DNA from: Craterostigma plantagineum | Lineage: Eukaryota > Streptophyta > Magnoliopsida > Lamiales > Linderniaceae | Assembly: GCA_027422505.1 (NCBI GenBank) | Contig: JAPQWV010000493.1 | Location: 1-64,000, forward strand | DNA length: 64,000 nt | Direction of reading: 5' to 3' | Part shown: positions 1 through 12,800 of the stretch, in pieces | Numbering within the stretch: position 1 is the stretch's first letter | Layout: every line of letters begins with the position of its first letter | Notes under the pieces: generated by a model | The model's input: only the letters and a program-made list of their open reading frames with translations | What the model was told of the DNA's origin: nothing | The model's database searches: none | Translations under genes and position numbers: made by a program

Positions 1-992
1 TTGAGGTTTTAGGTAGTCCCATGAGCTATCGTCTGATTTTGTCACTGTTACGAAATCTGAACCGAAGAAGATCCTAGTAATCCCTGAATCATAAAGGGTG
101 TTACAGAAGTTAGGACAACGCTTTGTAGGGCAAATTTTGCAATTGTTCTGATTCAGCTATGAACTGTTATGTAACAGCAGAAACTATCTTCAGTTGCATA
201 GAAATCAAAGGAAGGATTCTGAACGGTAAAACGAACAAGGTCAAGGTGATGCTGATGCTCCACTCGTAGTCTTAAAACCACGAAACAGCATTAGATTTTC
301 TCAACCAAACAACGTACGATCAGCACGAAAGTTGCAGAATCGGTCAGAATTCAGAAAATGGATAGAATGTAAGAGAAGGGGACCAAACCATCTATGCCGA
401 ACAACGCCTTGGCCAGCGGTGAACTCATAGCAGAACGAGCATTTGGAAAATCTGAGCTTCCGCTATCCATAACTGGTTTCCCGGGATAGAACATGAGAGA
501 AGCTGGATTGGGAGTTGATTGTGTTTGGATGAACATACTCCTTTTCTGCCCTGTAAATGAGAATAAAATAAAATTATCAGATTATGCCCCAATTTGAGGA
601 GCCATGGCGATTTGGGACTCATGTAACAACTACAACTAGCAAACAATGCCGAATCAAACGCCTTTCGGATCAGATAACCGCCATAATCATAGTTTCTTGT
701 AAGCATATCAATCGATCGACGGAAGAACAATAAATAATGACATTATCTTAACGACAAAAAAGATTAGACCTTGGAAATGATTCTTCGATGGGGAGACATG
801 TACATATGATTTCAACGAGCTGGAATCTGAAAATAGAGTTGTCCTTGAAGAAAATTCACGTTCATGAGATAAAGCCCGAGAATTTCCAAGCCTCGATACC
901 CGCGAAATAAAGGGAGTTGATGGTATTCCGCCATTGATGCTGCTACTCCTCGAGACAATTGCTCGACGCACTAATTTCCCCAAAATTCTCAT
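1..992 (-). CDS. NFU4: Mitochondrial NFU-type iron-sulfur scaffold/carrier (5' part; continues left of the window)
   Basis: NFU proteins carry or deliver [4Fe-4S] clusters to mitochondrial apoproteins such as lipoyl synthase. Three exons are visible on the minus strand: 770-992, 389-550 and 1-83, with GT-AG borders and continuous reading. Exon 1 is a Ser/Arg-rich presequence starting at the ATG at 992, typical of a mitochondrial transit peptide. Exon 2 holds the hallmark start of the mature N-terminal domain (FIQTQSTPNPASLMFYPGK), and exon 3 continues it (ITRIFFGSDFVTVTKSDD). The C-terminal domain with the cluster-binding CxxC is outside the window. Whether this corresponds to Arabidopsis NFU4 or NFU5 cannot be decided, since the two are close paralogues. 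It is divergent from the R3H gene, with about 450 bp between the starts. Confidence 0.9.
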
Positions 993-1445
993 TGATTTCT
1001 TAGTTTTCTCGACGCTGCGTGTACAGAAAAGTCGAACACGATGAAGATGGGGCTTTGAAGAATTTTCTTACAGCAGTAATAAGAAAAGTGAAAGATATGA
1101 CGAGCGGAGAAGAAACGTTCTATCACGTGGCGTGCACGTGGCATATTATTATTTATTAACTTGAATAAATATTAATGAAATAATGAAGAGAAGTTTCGCG
1201 AACAACAAACAGTCGTCAAAGCTCAAACCCTATCAATAAGATATCATCTCTCTTCTATATCGACCTCGAACCCTAAATACCAAATTAGTATTCCTCGATG
1301 TTATTCTAGCTGATGATTCAGGTCGATCCGTATGTGTTCATGGCGTTGGATTTCGAATTCATCTGCTGGTTTTGATGATCAGTTATTGCATTAAAGAATC
1401 ATCCAAAGAAACTGAGCGGAGAAGTCCTAGTTATTGTTACTATCC
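993..1445. promoter_or_regulatory. Shared upstream region of the divergent NFU and R3H genes
   Basis: A 453-bp spacer between two start codons pointing away from each other, so it must hold both promoters and leaders. It is AT-rich around 1140-1180. I see no clear TATA box that can be assigned to one gene, and no repeat or RNA gene. Confidence 0.5.
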
Positions 1446-3458
1446 ATGGAGAATTCTGCGACTTCATCCGCTGATGAAGGTCCTGAGTCGTGGGAGGTAG
1501 CTGATTTAGACGCGAGCTTACAAAATTTGATGATATCAAGAAAAACTGGATATAACAACGATGAGGACGACACCGACGGTAACAACCATGATAAACAAGC
1601 TTGGGTTCCTGGGGATTCGGGTATTGGTACGAAGAGGGAGGGCACGGCCTCTGGCATATTGGAAGAATTGATTAACACTGTTGATCAATTTCTGAGGGAA
1701 GCCATACAGAATCCTCGGGAGCGTGTATCTGGTAATATGGAAATGTTTGTTACTTGGTGCTTGGGATAGTGTACTGCAGTGAATGGAGTGGCTGCTTTTG
1801 TTTTCTAAATTAAATGTATTTACTTTGGGGCTTAATAGGAAACAAGTGATTTGATGTTAACATGGTGATTCCTTTTTTCCTTTCAGTTTTACGTATGGAG
1901 CAGGATATCGAGAGGTTTGTTCGTGATGCTAGTAGGGATTACATGGAGTTCCAACAATTGCCAACGTCTTACTTGCGTTTAGCTGCACATCGTTTGGCCC
2001 AGCACTATTCCTTGCAGTCCATGGTCTTAATGGATGCTAATGTTCCTGATGGATCTGGCTCCAGAATCATTCTTCAAAAGACACCTAATATGCGTCCTCC
2101 TTTGGTTCGTCTTGCTGACATCCCTGTGAGTTTACCTTCTCAAGAGAGTGGTTCGGTCAAGGTTGCAATCAAGCAGAGGCCGCAAAAGGGTCTATTGAGT
2201 AACAACAATTCAGATTCTAACAATGTGAAATCAAATAGTTCTAAAAGTGTTGAAGAGAGGAAAGAGGAGTATAATAGGGCTAGAGCTAGGATATTTAGTT
2301 CCAATAGTTCTGGGGGTACTTCTGGTGGAAAGTCAGAGAACACTCTCAACACTCAGGATTGCCTCGACCATGGGTCAAGGGGAGAAGATAGAATCTTCAC
2401 GGGAAGTGCTTCTGATGCGGTGATTGGTAGAAGTTTCTCTGACTCTTCCGTAACTAGCGGTAGATCAACTAGATCAAGGCCAGAAAAGGAGCCAATTGGA
2501 CGGCCAAAAAGTAATAATAAAGTTGCAATATTTCGGGATCGTGAAGTTGAGCTTAAGGACCCGGACTATGATAGGAGTTACGACAGGTATTTTTATTGAT
2601 ATTTGCCGTTCTATTTGCTGCCTACTGGTATCACTTCAGCATGCTCATCATTGTGATGTGTAAAGTTGCTCTTTGTTTCCCCTTTTTGCTTGAATTGATT
2701 GCTGATCTATGCATTTTTATTGTAAGCCTGTGATTTTGTTGCCTTTTTATTTTCGATTTCCATGGTTACTCTGTTCTTCTCCTTTTTTATGTCATTAGAT
2801 AGCATGCGTAGCTGATTAAAACAAGCTGCTTGTGATTGATTAGCATCTCCGAATCAATATATTGGAAAATGATTTTGTCACCCAAGAGTTGCAACAATGC
2901 ATGGAATGCACCTAATATTGAAATTTGTTCAGATACATGCAGAGATTCGACCCAGGATTTGGATCAAGCGTTGGCCCGTATGCTGTTCAGCCCATGTATG
3001 CCCCTGCAATAAACTACAACACTGAATTCCCACAGCTTGGTTCGGGTCACAGATCCCCAGTTTCTACAGAGCATCACCCATTCCCCAGCACCTTGCTGGG
3101 CATTGGGTGGCTCCCTCTGCCCATGCTGGCATGGGATATACTCCAGCTGAGGCCATGTATTCTCCCTTCAGTATGGGCCATGTCAGTGCACGTTCCAGCT
3201 CTGGTCTCTACTTACCTTCTGCTCCGTACACTAGCCAACGACCTGGTATACCATATGTCCATCATCTCGATCAAGTTCATCAGTCTCTTTCACAGGTATG
3301 TTTTGAAGATGCCACATCATTGATATAGTTGAAAGTTTCAGCATTTTCGTGTATGTTTTGTTATCTACCTTTTCCAATGCTTCATTTTTTTTTAATTCTT
3401 GTTTCAGTCTCATCTGAGACAATCTGATGCAAGTTTTGGATTAGCCCGGCCCCGTTGA
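1446..3458 (+). CDS. R3H-SUZ domain RNA-binding protein, broken by a 1-nt deletion
   Basis: Single-stranded nucleic-acid-binding R3H protein of the plant family that includes At3g10770 (recalled homologue). Exons are 1446-1731, 1887-2586, 2933-3295 and 3408-3458. The R3H domain is at the start of exon 2 (FVRDASRDYMEFQQLPTSYL, then RLAAHRLAQHY), followed by a SUZ-like basic stretch (VEERKEEYNRARARIF) and a Pro/Ser/Tyr-rich tail ending FGLARPR. The start is the ATG at 1446 (MENSATSSADE). The summed exon length is 1400 nt, one short of a multiple of three. Reading is in one frame up to about 3075 and another from about 3083, where the conserved tail (VAPSAHAGMGYTPAEAMYSP) resumes. One missing base restores a 466-residue protein. 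It probably acts in cytoplasmic mRNA regulation, inferred from the domains only. Confidence 0.85.
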
Positions 3459-4937
3459 GGGCATGGGCAGTGCCTACACCCTGGCAGAACATGTTACGGG
3501 CTCGGGGTTTCTATTTGGCCTCTAGGGGAGCATATTTTTGCCCTAACGGGCCGGGATGTAGGCATAAAAAAACTGGGAGATGGTGAATGGTGGATTCTTG
3601 CGCACACGCTCCATAGATGTTCTGCCCGTTCATCTAATCTCAGTTGATTCTCGCTTCATAATGTTCGATGAAGCTTTGTTAGCAGTGGCATTGCCAAGGT
3701 ATTGAATGAGCTCCCTAGAGCTCTTCCTTCAGGATTCCATATCATGTGGTGATGATGACTATGGAATGAACGACTGAGATGTTGAATATCAACATGGAAT
3801 ATGAGAATCAGAGTTTGAACCATGTGTTTCTGTTTCGACACAGGTACATTGTCCTATTTGTGCAAATGCATCCGTCCTTTTTTTTTCGTAAGTTTGTTTG
3901 AATTTTAACCTGGGATTTGATTGGTTTGAGTGATCTTTTATTCTGTTAGGCAAACGCAAACAGCTCCTTCAAGAATTGGCTCCGTCATTTTTGTGGATCT
4001 TTCCATGCCGTCGGTTGGTACTCTCTGGCTCTCTGTTGTAACTCTTGTTTTCCCGTCGAAATTGTTTCAAGATTGAACTCTGTTATGTATTTTATGAACA
4101 GTTTAATTAAGTTCCATCTGTCTTCGTTATTTCATTGCTATAAAATGATTGAATGCTTGTAATCTTCTCGAATTTAATCTACAAAACTGGGTAAAAGTAT
4201 GCATTTAGTTTTTTCCTTCTTTCATCAAGTGCTCCTAGCGTATCATCGAGATATCTCGCATAAGTACGAGATTTATTCTCCCACGCATACATATTTAAAT
4301 GGTCATTAACTTTACCACAATAAAACAAATTAAAAAATAATAATACCACGAGTGAGAACGGAGAGAAAAGAGGGTCAATTTATAACAGCATTTATTCTAA
4401 TAAAAAAATTCGAATTAATTTGAATTAATATTTTTAAACTCTGAATTTATTCAAATTAACCAATTCGAATAAAAAAATTTCAAATTAAAAATAATTAATT
4501 CGAATTTTTTATTTGAATAAATGTCATTTTTCTAACTGAATGTTATCCATCAATTCGAGTTCGAATAATTCGACTAAAAATTCGAATAAACCATTTTCTG
4601 TTCGAAAACGTCGATTTCAGGCTCAAAAATACGAAAATTCACTCAGATTTAGGGCTAATAAGTTTAATAATCACAAACCTATCGATTAACATCTCATTTC
4701 GACATGAAATTTCAGTCGAGCGGATCACAAAGCTAATCAAACCTCGTTTTTTTTTCAAAATCCAATCCCTTTTTTCAAATTATAAAAGCTAGAATTTTTT
4801 TAAATTTCATACAAAACTAATCCTATTTAACAAAAATCCCCATAAAACATCTATGTCATAGTTGAAAAAAAAATCAATTTCAATTTTTCACATAATTCTA
4901 GCAATATTAAGTAAGACGTTGACATAAGTAGTTAAAA
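3459..4937. other. R3H 3' UTR and AT-rich spacer
   Basis: 3459 to about 4180 looks like a 3' UTR and downstream region; a T-rich tract with many possible poly(A) signals follows. From about 4380 to 4620 the sequence is dominated by short repeats of TTCGAAT and AATTAATT in both orientations, likely a decayed element. No gene was seen. Confidence 0.5.
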
Positions 4938-5819
4938 TAGGGGTGTGCATGGTGCGGTTTTTGGCTATTTTCGGCCAATTCCGCACCAAACCACTATATG
5001 CAGTTTTTTGAAAAATAATTCTCCAATCGCGGTTTTGAAAAATAAAACCACGCGTACGGTTTCGAGCGGTTTGGTGCGGTTGAGGTGCGGTTTCACGGTT
5101 TTTAACCGAACAAATAAAATACTTATATTATCGAATAAAAAAATAATTTTTAAAAGCGTTAGGCGCAAAATGTGATGAGACATCCAGCGCTCCAATCTCG
5201 AACACAACATCAAGTTCGCCTTGCCTCAGAAACAAGTCGCAAGTCGACATATTTGCCTCATATATCGAAGCGTCACCGTTGTCCAAAAAATTAGTATCGT
5301 TATCTTATTTTATATTAGGGGCCAATTTTTTAATATATTGGTTTTGCTTTGTGGTCCGATTGGAAGCTCAAAATATAGAAGCAGGTAAAAAAAGTTACTA
5401 AATGTGCGAGTCGTATCTATTTTAACCCTACATGTTCGGATGTTTATTCTTATAGAAACATGTTTAACATAAAAATTAGAATTAAGTATGTTAGTAATGA
5501 TATCACTTTCCATATGATCAACAAATTAGCATATAATTAAAAGACTTATTAGTAAAGAAAAATAATTAAACTATAATAAATTTCAAATATCACTAGAGTA
5601 CGATTACCATAAAGAAAAGTTAGATATAATTAATAAAAAATATAGAAAACTAAAGTGCGGTTCGGTGCGGTGCGGTTTGTACAAAAAATTCACACCGCAC
5701 CATTATTACGGTGCGGTTTTGTAAAATAAATTATTCCGCAGTTTTAACGGTTAATTGTATTATATGGTGCGGTGTGATGCGATGCGGGCGTTTTTTTTAA
5801 AACCACTGCACACCCACTA
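4938..5819. mobile_element. Non-autonomous hAT-like element (about 880 bp)
   Basis: The left end reads TAGGGGTGTGCA and the right end, reverse complemented, reads TAGTGGGTGTGCA, i.e. imperfect terminal inverted repeats of the kind common in plant hAT elements. Many GGTGCGGTTT motifs occur just inside both ends in opposite orientation. An imperfect 7-8 bp flanking duplication is visible (GTTAAAA at 4931 and GTTAAGA at 5820). No transposase reading frame is present, and the AT-rich centre carries nothing recognisable. Confidence 0.7.
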
Positions 5820-5896
5820 GTTAAGAATACACTATAATTAGATTCATAGTATGTTTCTGAAAAGGGCCGACTTCGAAGGACTGGGCCCCACGTACC

Positions 5897-5904
5897 TATA
5901 TAAA
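5897..5904 (+). promoter_or_regulatory. TATA box of the large unknown-function gene
   Basis: TATATAAA lies about 25-35 bp before a likely transcription start near 5930. A 5' UTR exon then ends near 6084 (GCAG before GTTGG) and an intron of roughly 680 bp runs to an AG near 6768, before the coding exon. The UTR intron is inferred from splice-like sequences, not proven. Confidence 0.55.
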
Positions 5905-6803
5905 GCCCAAGTAACAGTTGACCACGCCCACGGACGCCGGAAAATTGAACAATTTAAAAAGATATTCGAAAGTATTTGACAACGTCATCCTCTGTCTGCG
6001 GCTCTCTTGTTATTTTTTATTCTTCGATTATTCTTCGTCAGCAGTTTTCTCCTCGTCGATCCAATTTTCGATCGCTGAATGCAGGTTGGATTATGGACGT
6101 TTGTAGTAGTTCTCGTGAATGAATTGTGGTGTCGTGTGCTGAAACTTTTTTGTGGTTTGGTGATCTGTGTGTAAACCCTAATTCTGGGTGGGTTCTACTG
6201 GGATTAGGTTTTCTGAATGGTCGTTGTAGATTTTCTAGGGTATATCGATGCTTCTTATCTGAAATTGGTATGTTGTTGGTTGATTTGTTGCTCTGTTGGA
6301 TCCACTTCGGACTCTACTGAGGATTTCGATTTTTTTCTTTTTCGATATGCTCCCGACGTCTGTATTATATTCACGTTTTTTTGTTTATCAAGGTTAACTT
6401 TGATTGTGTCTGTGATAAATGCAGTGCCGACTTTGTATTATATATCTGGACATTGAAATCATGTGTTTCAGCATATGGTCGAACTTCTTTTACTGAATTT
6501 AATTAAGTTGTTCGCTTACTTATAACGGAAATGGAAACGTTTGTATGCATCAGTTATATCAACATGTATAGTTTCTATACTCGTTGATGCTGATGTAAGT
6601 TTCCAAAGAAATTTCCCTTGTTGGATAGTTCAATTTTCATGTGGAACTCTAATAGACGCAGTTTTATATCTCAGGCATTTCTTGAATTTATAGCTTCGGC
6701 GCCTTGAGTTATAATTTGTCATTTGATTTGCTGCTTTCTGCTTTCTAATGCATGCCACTGATAATCAGGTTACTTTCCATTTCCAAAGCTTCTATTTCCA
6801 TTA

Positions 6804-9800
6804 ATGGACAGAACTTCAACTTCGAGATTTGAGTTAGGATCAGTCAGTCCTGGCCCTGGTTTTACGGAAAACTACCAAAATGGTCCAAGGGGACACTTGG
6901 TCCCTAATTTAGGAAGGTCTTCAAGTTTCAAACAGAGTGCCGAGAATAGAAGCTTCACTTCTATAAAAACTAATCCCAGGAGAATTGTTTCGTTATCTGG
7001 AGAAGTACCTTCGTTATCCCAGATGCTGAATCCGATCTTCACTGGTGATTTGAAAAACGGACGGACTAGTGAAATGAAGAGGGTGATGAGTTTTTCGTTC
7101 AGCAGCGATGTGGAAGACAATTCTTTTGGGGTTTCTCACTCCAAGAATTCACCTCCGGTGCCTACTGAAGAATCGAGAGGACTCAAAGCGAGTGTATCAG
7201 AGAGCTGTGTTAAAGCTACGTAAGTGTGTATCCTATCTTTTTCAGCATTCATTACAAGATATTCTTAGCGCCATATTTATTTGGCACGTCCTAGTTCATG
7301 GTTGCTGTCTTGTTTAACTCGTGTCCGTCTTTTGTTTTATAAATGATTAACATCCACACTAAGATTATCAAACTCCGTTTCCAACTGAGGCATTAGACTG
7401 AGACTTATTCTTTTGATCAGTGTCAGATCAAAAAAGTCGGATGAACATTTAAGTATGCTGAACAGATTCTTCGAGGGTTTTCACTCAAAGAAGCAGCGTA
7501 GTGGGTTACTGACACGTGAAAGATCTAGCGGTTCAACTCTGAAGACTGGATCTCTGGTACAACGAAATCCATCAGAATCAGGAATTTCAAAACATGATGA
7601 CCGGCCTAAAAAGGGCGATCTTAATAAACGGTTGCGAACATCAGCGGATTCCAAGGTTAGTGGATACTGTTCATTCTGGTGTTCTCTCCTATTTTTATTG
7701 ATCCTATGTTCTCATTTCTACCTAAGTGATAAGTGAATTGGTTTAAAAGTGGTCTAGGTCTAGGTGCCAGGCATTTCCCCATATCTCACTTTAGGGGGAT
7801 GCTCTTTGTTCTGTTGTTTCAAATGTTGGAGATGAGGGGGCTGGTAACTTACGGAAGTAGACTGGGCCGGGAATGGTGGGCTTTAAGAAAAATTGCTACT
7901 AAACCCTTAGAAAAAACATATAGTAAAAACTCCCCAGCAAACCCTACTTTACAAATTACTCCCTTTCATCCACTCTTCTCTTCCACTACATATCTCGCCG
8001 GACATAATGATATCTCGACTGCTAGATCCTGCTCCATCTTGCTGCCCGTGGCAAGATTTATGTCGAATAGGAAACATTTAGCTATGTAAGTGCTTAAACT
8101 TAAAATTCGAAATTAGAAAAGATAATTATCCGTCGCAGCTCGCTAGGCGCTAGGCATTGGACGAATGCCTCCCTACCGCCGAGCACCTTCTGCAGCATTG
8201 ATTCCAATCTGTTTATTGGTTACTCTAGATCCTGTTACCAATAATAGTATTGTAATTGTGTTAGTTAACCCGTCAGTAAGGGCGTCAAAGAATTTGGTGA
8301 TTTTCGTACTGGATTTGCTAGGCAGACTTGCATGAATGACTCTTGTTGGAGTCTTCTATTTTTGCAGTTTAAGAGTTTGTTTAGTTGATTTTTTGCCCAA
8401 ATGTGAATGATTTCCCCGGCAACATAATAGTTTATACATAGTATGTTGATGTAGACAACAAGAAAAAAAGTCTCAAGTATTCTTTTATTTCATTCTATTA
8501 TCTGAATGATGTCACAAGCCACGTCTTCTCTTTCAGTCGGACTGCAGGAATATTGGAGTAATACGTCAGCCTTTGATGGTGGCCAAAGAAAACGACATGC
8601 TTAATGATATTAATGAAGTTTCTGAAATGGAGGAAAAAATACGAAAATTACCTTCCAGTGGAGAGGGGTGGTACAAAAAAATGAAGAGGAAGCGATCTAT
8701 GGGTGCCGTAATTTCAAGACCTGTAGATGATGAAGCAACAATAAAACGAAACATGCCTCCCGAGCAAACAATATACAGTAGTCTCCAGTCTGGTGAATCC
8801 ACACCAAATTTCAGGTCAGGATGTTTCTAAGTAGCTTAGTGTTCTTTTTCCTTCATATGACGTCTCTTAATCATCTGAAAAGCTTAATTCCATCTCTTAC
8901 TGAGAATTAGTTATGCATGTGAAAGTAAAAGTAGCTATATATTAGTCCCATCTCATCGTTAAGGTTCAATATATTGAATTGGTCCGTGAATTAGGTTGTA
9001 CTCGAAATAGCTGATGTGGGAATTTGTGAAGAAGTGGATGTGTGCACAGACTTGTCAAGGCTCTTTAGATTTGGTTATATCTAGTTCATAAGCGGATAAA
9101 TCAGGCAAAAAAGGCTTGTTAAATCTGAGAGTTTCATTAAAAAACCATATGGTTTTAGGTGGTGTGACCTCTCTAAATAGGCATCTGAGGCTGATATGTG
9201 TTTCCTTGCAAATATTTATTCATTCTTATGATTTTGCAGGCTCTAAAATTGTCAGTTTATGCCAATTTACAAGAGGCTTGATCTTTGTGAATCGTCTTTT
9301 GTGTTGCTAGCTGAATGGCATGACAACTTGAAGCACATCGTTGTGGCTATGAACACCGGCTAACGTATCTATTTTTTTATTGGAAACCTGACAGATCCAG
9401 TGCTTCTGGTGGCAGTAATAAGTCAGATACTGTGTTTTCTACTGTAGCTTCAGCAGCTCACCCAACCTTAAAAATGGATAAAGAGAGATCATTGCTCACA
9501 AGGGATACTCCTGCTGGACCAATCAAAGAGCGAGAATTAGGGATAAGGTATGTTTCCCAGAATCCCGCATTTGCCTGTAACTTAGATGTTACTGTTCTAC
9601 CTGCTTTGCTGATAACCTCTATATTTTCAGTATCCTCTTTTGTGTGTAGTCAGAATCACCTTATCTTCTTCGATCTTTGTCATCCACAATCTATTTATGG
9701 ACCCTTGATAGAAAATTTTTCCTTATATATTTTAAGGTTGAACAATCGAGATGAGTACCATGGCATCTTCCCTGGTCCAATTGTGAAAGGCAAGGCTTCA

Positions 9801-12800
9801 AGGACACCACGAAGTGGCTCGATGGCTGCAGCCAACTCTCCTGCTAATGTTCTTCGAGTAGGGGAACTTTGGAGAGCAGGGAACAGCCCCAAGGTACAGG
9901 CAAGATGTCTTCTATAGGAGGCATCAGTAATCAAAAGCGTCCGGTGTCAGTAGGATCAACTGCTCACCCGGTAACTCGATGGGTTGGTCAGAGACCACAG
10001 AAACTATCTTGGACAAAGAGGACTAATCTTGTCCCGGTATCAAATAACGATGAAATGCAAATGCAAGGTGAAGTATACACCATTCAGATTGTAGTCTTCG
10101 AATAAGTGTCACTGTCAGTAGACTCAGTGCTTCTTTCCCCAATAGTGCAATCCCTGAAATCAAACTTACATAATTAAAGCCGAAAATTGTCTATCTCCAG
10201 GTAGTTTTTTGGAAAGTGAAGAGACTGTTGCTGCGGAAAACGGAAACGAGAAATCATCGAGCATCAGAGATGGAGAAGAAAGACTAGTTTATGGCAGCGG
10301 TTTTGGTCTTTCAGCCCCGATGAAAAAGAAAAAGACTATGATAAAGGAAGGAAGTGGTGACGTTGTGAAAAGACAAGGGCGTAATGCAAGGGCTTCTCCA
10401 TTTTCTAGGGTCAATGGTTCACCAGCAACATATTCAATGGTCAATGCGGGGTCAAACAAACCACCTCGAAATGTTAAGTTCACTTCCGCGAAGAATGGGA
10501 GGTACCAGACTAGATGATAGTTCTTGCAGTTGTAGTTGATCTCTGATTTTTTAACTTCTGTTTTTTCTTGACCAAATCATCTTCCATTTTTGCAGCAAAT
10601 CTGGCCGTTCTTTGAAGAAGATAACGGATGGGAAAAGTTTCTCTCGTAATGGTCAAGTGGCAAATGAATGTTCTTCTGATCGTAGTGGTATCATCGAATG
10701 CTTCATGAACATATCTTTTTTCCTTTTCTGTTTCCTGCTTGTAACTGATATCAATGCTAAAGCAGTGGGATTTGTGAGTGCGATGTTTAGTATGGTAAAA
10801 AATTGCCACTTCAGTTAATGCCATGCCTGTGCACTATTTGCTAGTCTTTGATCCCTTCTCTTTGGAAGAATTATTAGTGTAGCAGCTGTAGCTCTGTGGT
10901 ATTATGTTGAATTGCATGGAGTCTAGTTGCGATCAATCTTATGCGATAGTTTCCCGATCTTTTGCGAATATGTACTTTCTAGTCTCATTGTCAACTTTGA
11001 CATAGCTAGGATGAGGAATTACAAGAAGTATGGGTTTACAAGTTTTTGACAACATTGATACATTTTTCAGGGGTAACATATGATGACCATGAAGAGCTGT
11101 TGACAGCTGCAAATCTTGCTTGCAGTTCCGCTGGTAGGCATTGAGACAATATTAAACATTCTAACGTTTCTTTCGGGATCACTTACTCTTTTCTTTACTT
11201 CATTCAGTTAATGCATGTTCAAGTGCGTTTTGGAAGACAGTTAAACCCTTATTTGCTTTCATTGGCCCAGAAGAAAAATCATTTATATCACAGCAGGTAA
11301 TTAGACGATTATCTAACAGTTGCGGATCTTTTGTCTAACTTCTATGCTGGTGCTCTGAAATTTTTTTTTTTGTTTATCAGATGAAGATGGCTGAAGAAAC
11401 ATACAGGGGTTTGTCTCAGAATCATAGGAATGAAAAAACTATATCAGAGCATTTGGTTAGTTGCTTGAACTTCTTTTGTCTCTTTTAAATAGCCGGTTTG
11501 ATGAAACTCTATTCATCGGCGTACTCCTTGTTTCTAATCCTACTATTGTCCCTGGTTTTGTTCGATCACTTCAGGATGACTATGACCATGAAGAAATTAC
11601 AGCTTCTGATGTTCTTTTTAGCAAGAAAAAGAGATGCACCAAAGTTGATAATGAATTGCAATTATCAGTGGATGGAGCAGAATATGTTAAACCATTGCAG
11701 AATCCTTCTCTGTATGGGTCTTCAGATACAGAACTAAGATTTGATGTAGTTTCTCCGCTTTATCAAAGGGTGCTGTCGGCTCTCATTCTGGAAGAGGAAA
11801 TCGAAGAATTGGAAGAAACTGGATTTGGCAGATCAAGAGTTTCAATAAATGAATCATGTGTTTCTATGGATTCTGGAAGGAAACACGTACATGATATTCA
11901 TATTCAGAAAGACAGTTCTCCACATGTCATACGTCCTTGTAATGGATATAAAAAAATCGACCAGAGCGCTGCTGCCCAACATTGTTTATGTAATGGAGAT
12001 CTTTTGCATATAAATGGTGTCTCTTGCTGTTCCCGAGGTGACCAGATGTGTCTCGAAGAAAAGCTTATGCTAGAACTGCAAAGTGTTGGTCTTTACTTGG
12101 AAGCCATGGTATGTTCCTGTGTGAAATAAAATAAGATAATTTGAAGGCTTTCTATTGAAGGATTTAAGTGTCTTATTCCTTCGTGGAAAGTAATTTATTT
12201 TAACTTTTGTGGGGTTATGAGAAATGGCCATAAACCAGAATTCTTCGTTACTCCCCTCGTCACGTCCTGTTCTTATAACGATTAACTTAGTTGTCGGTCT
12301 TATGACAGCCTGCCTTGGAAGATAAAGAAGATGAGTTAGGCGAAGAAATGGCTCAGCTGGAGAGGGAACTTCATGGACAGGTTAATTTTATTTTGATTCC
12401 AGTTATTTATTATAGTAGCATTGCTTAAGGTGTGTGCTTTCCAGGTCTTTTGTATGGTTGCTTTTCTCCCATGCTACCCTCACATCGTTTTTTGCTCTTG
12501 TGCTCTTTCTTGGATGTGCTTAAATATTCTGCCACGATATCTATTCATCACTTGTGACACTCAATTGCATTTCCATGGTCAATTTTTCAGGTGGAAAGTA
12601 AAAGGACGTGCTTGGATAAAGTACAGAAGGCTATTCAAGAAGGATCAGACAGTGAGAGGTTTACATCCCCTAACTGGAATTTTGGTGCTACCGCTTCTTT
12701 GCTTGTTAATGAGAAATTATTTTAGTCAAATCATGTTATGACTGGTTCTGTTTATTCTGCAGGAACCTTGAGCAAGTTGCAATGGACAACCTTGTTGAGT

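Noticed and set aside
7733..8089. Open stretch of about 118 codons inside intron 2 of the unknown-function gene
   Set aside because: No family resemblance, lies between two well-defined exons, and composition is not coding-like.
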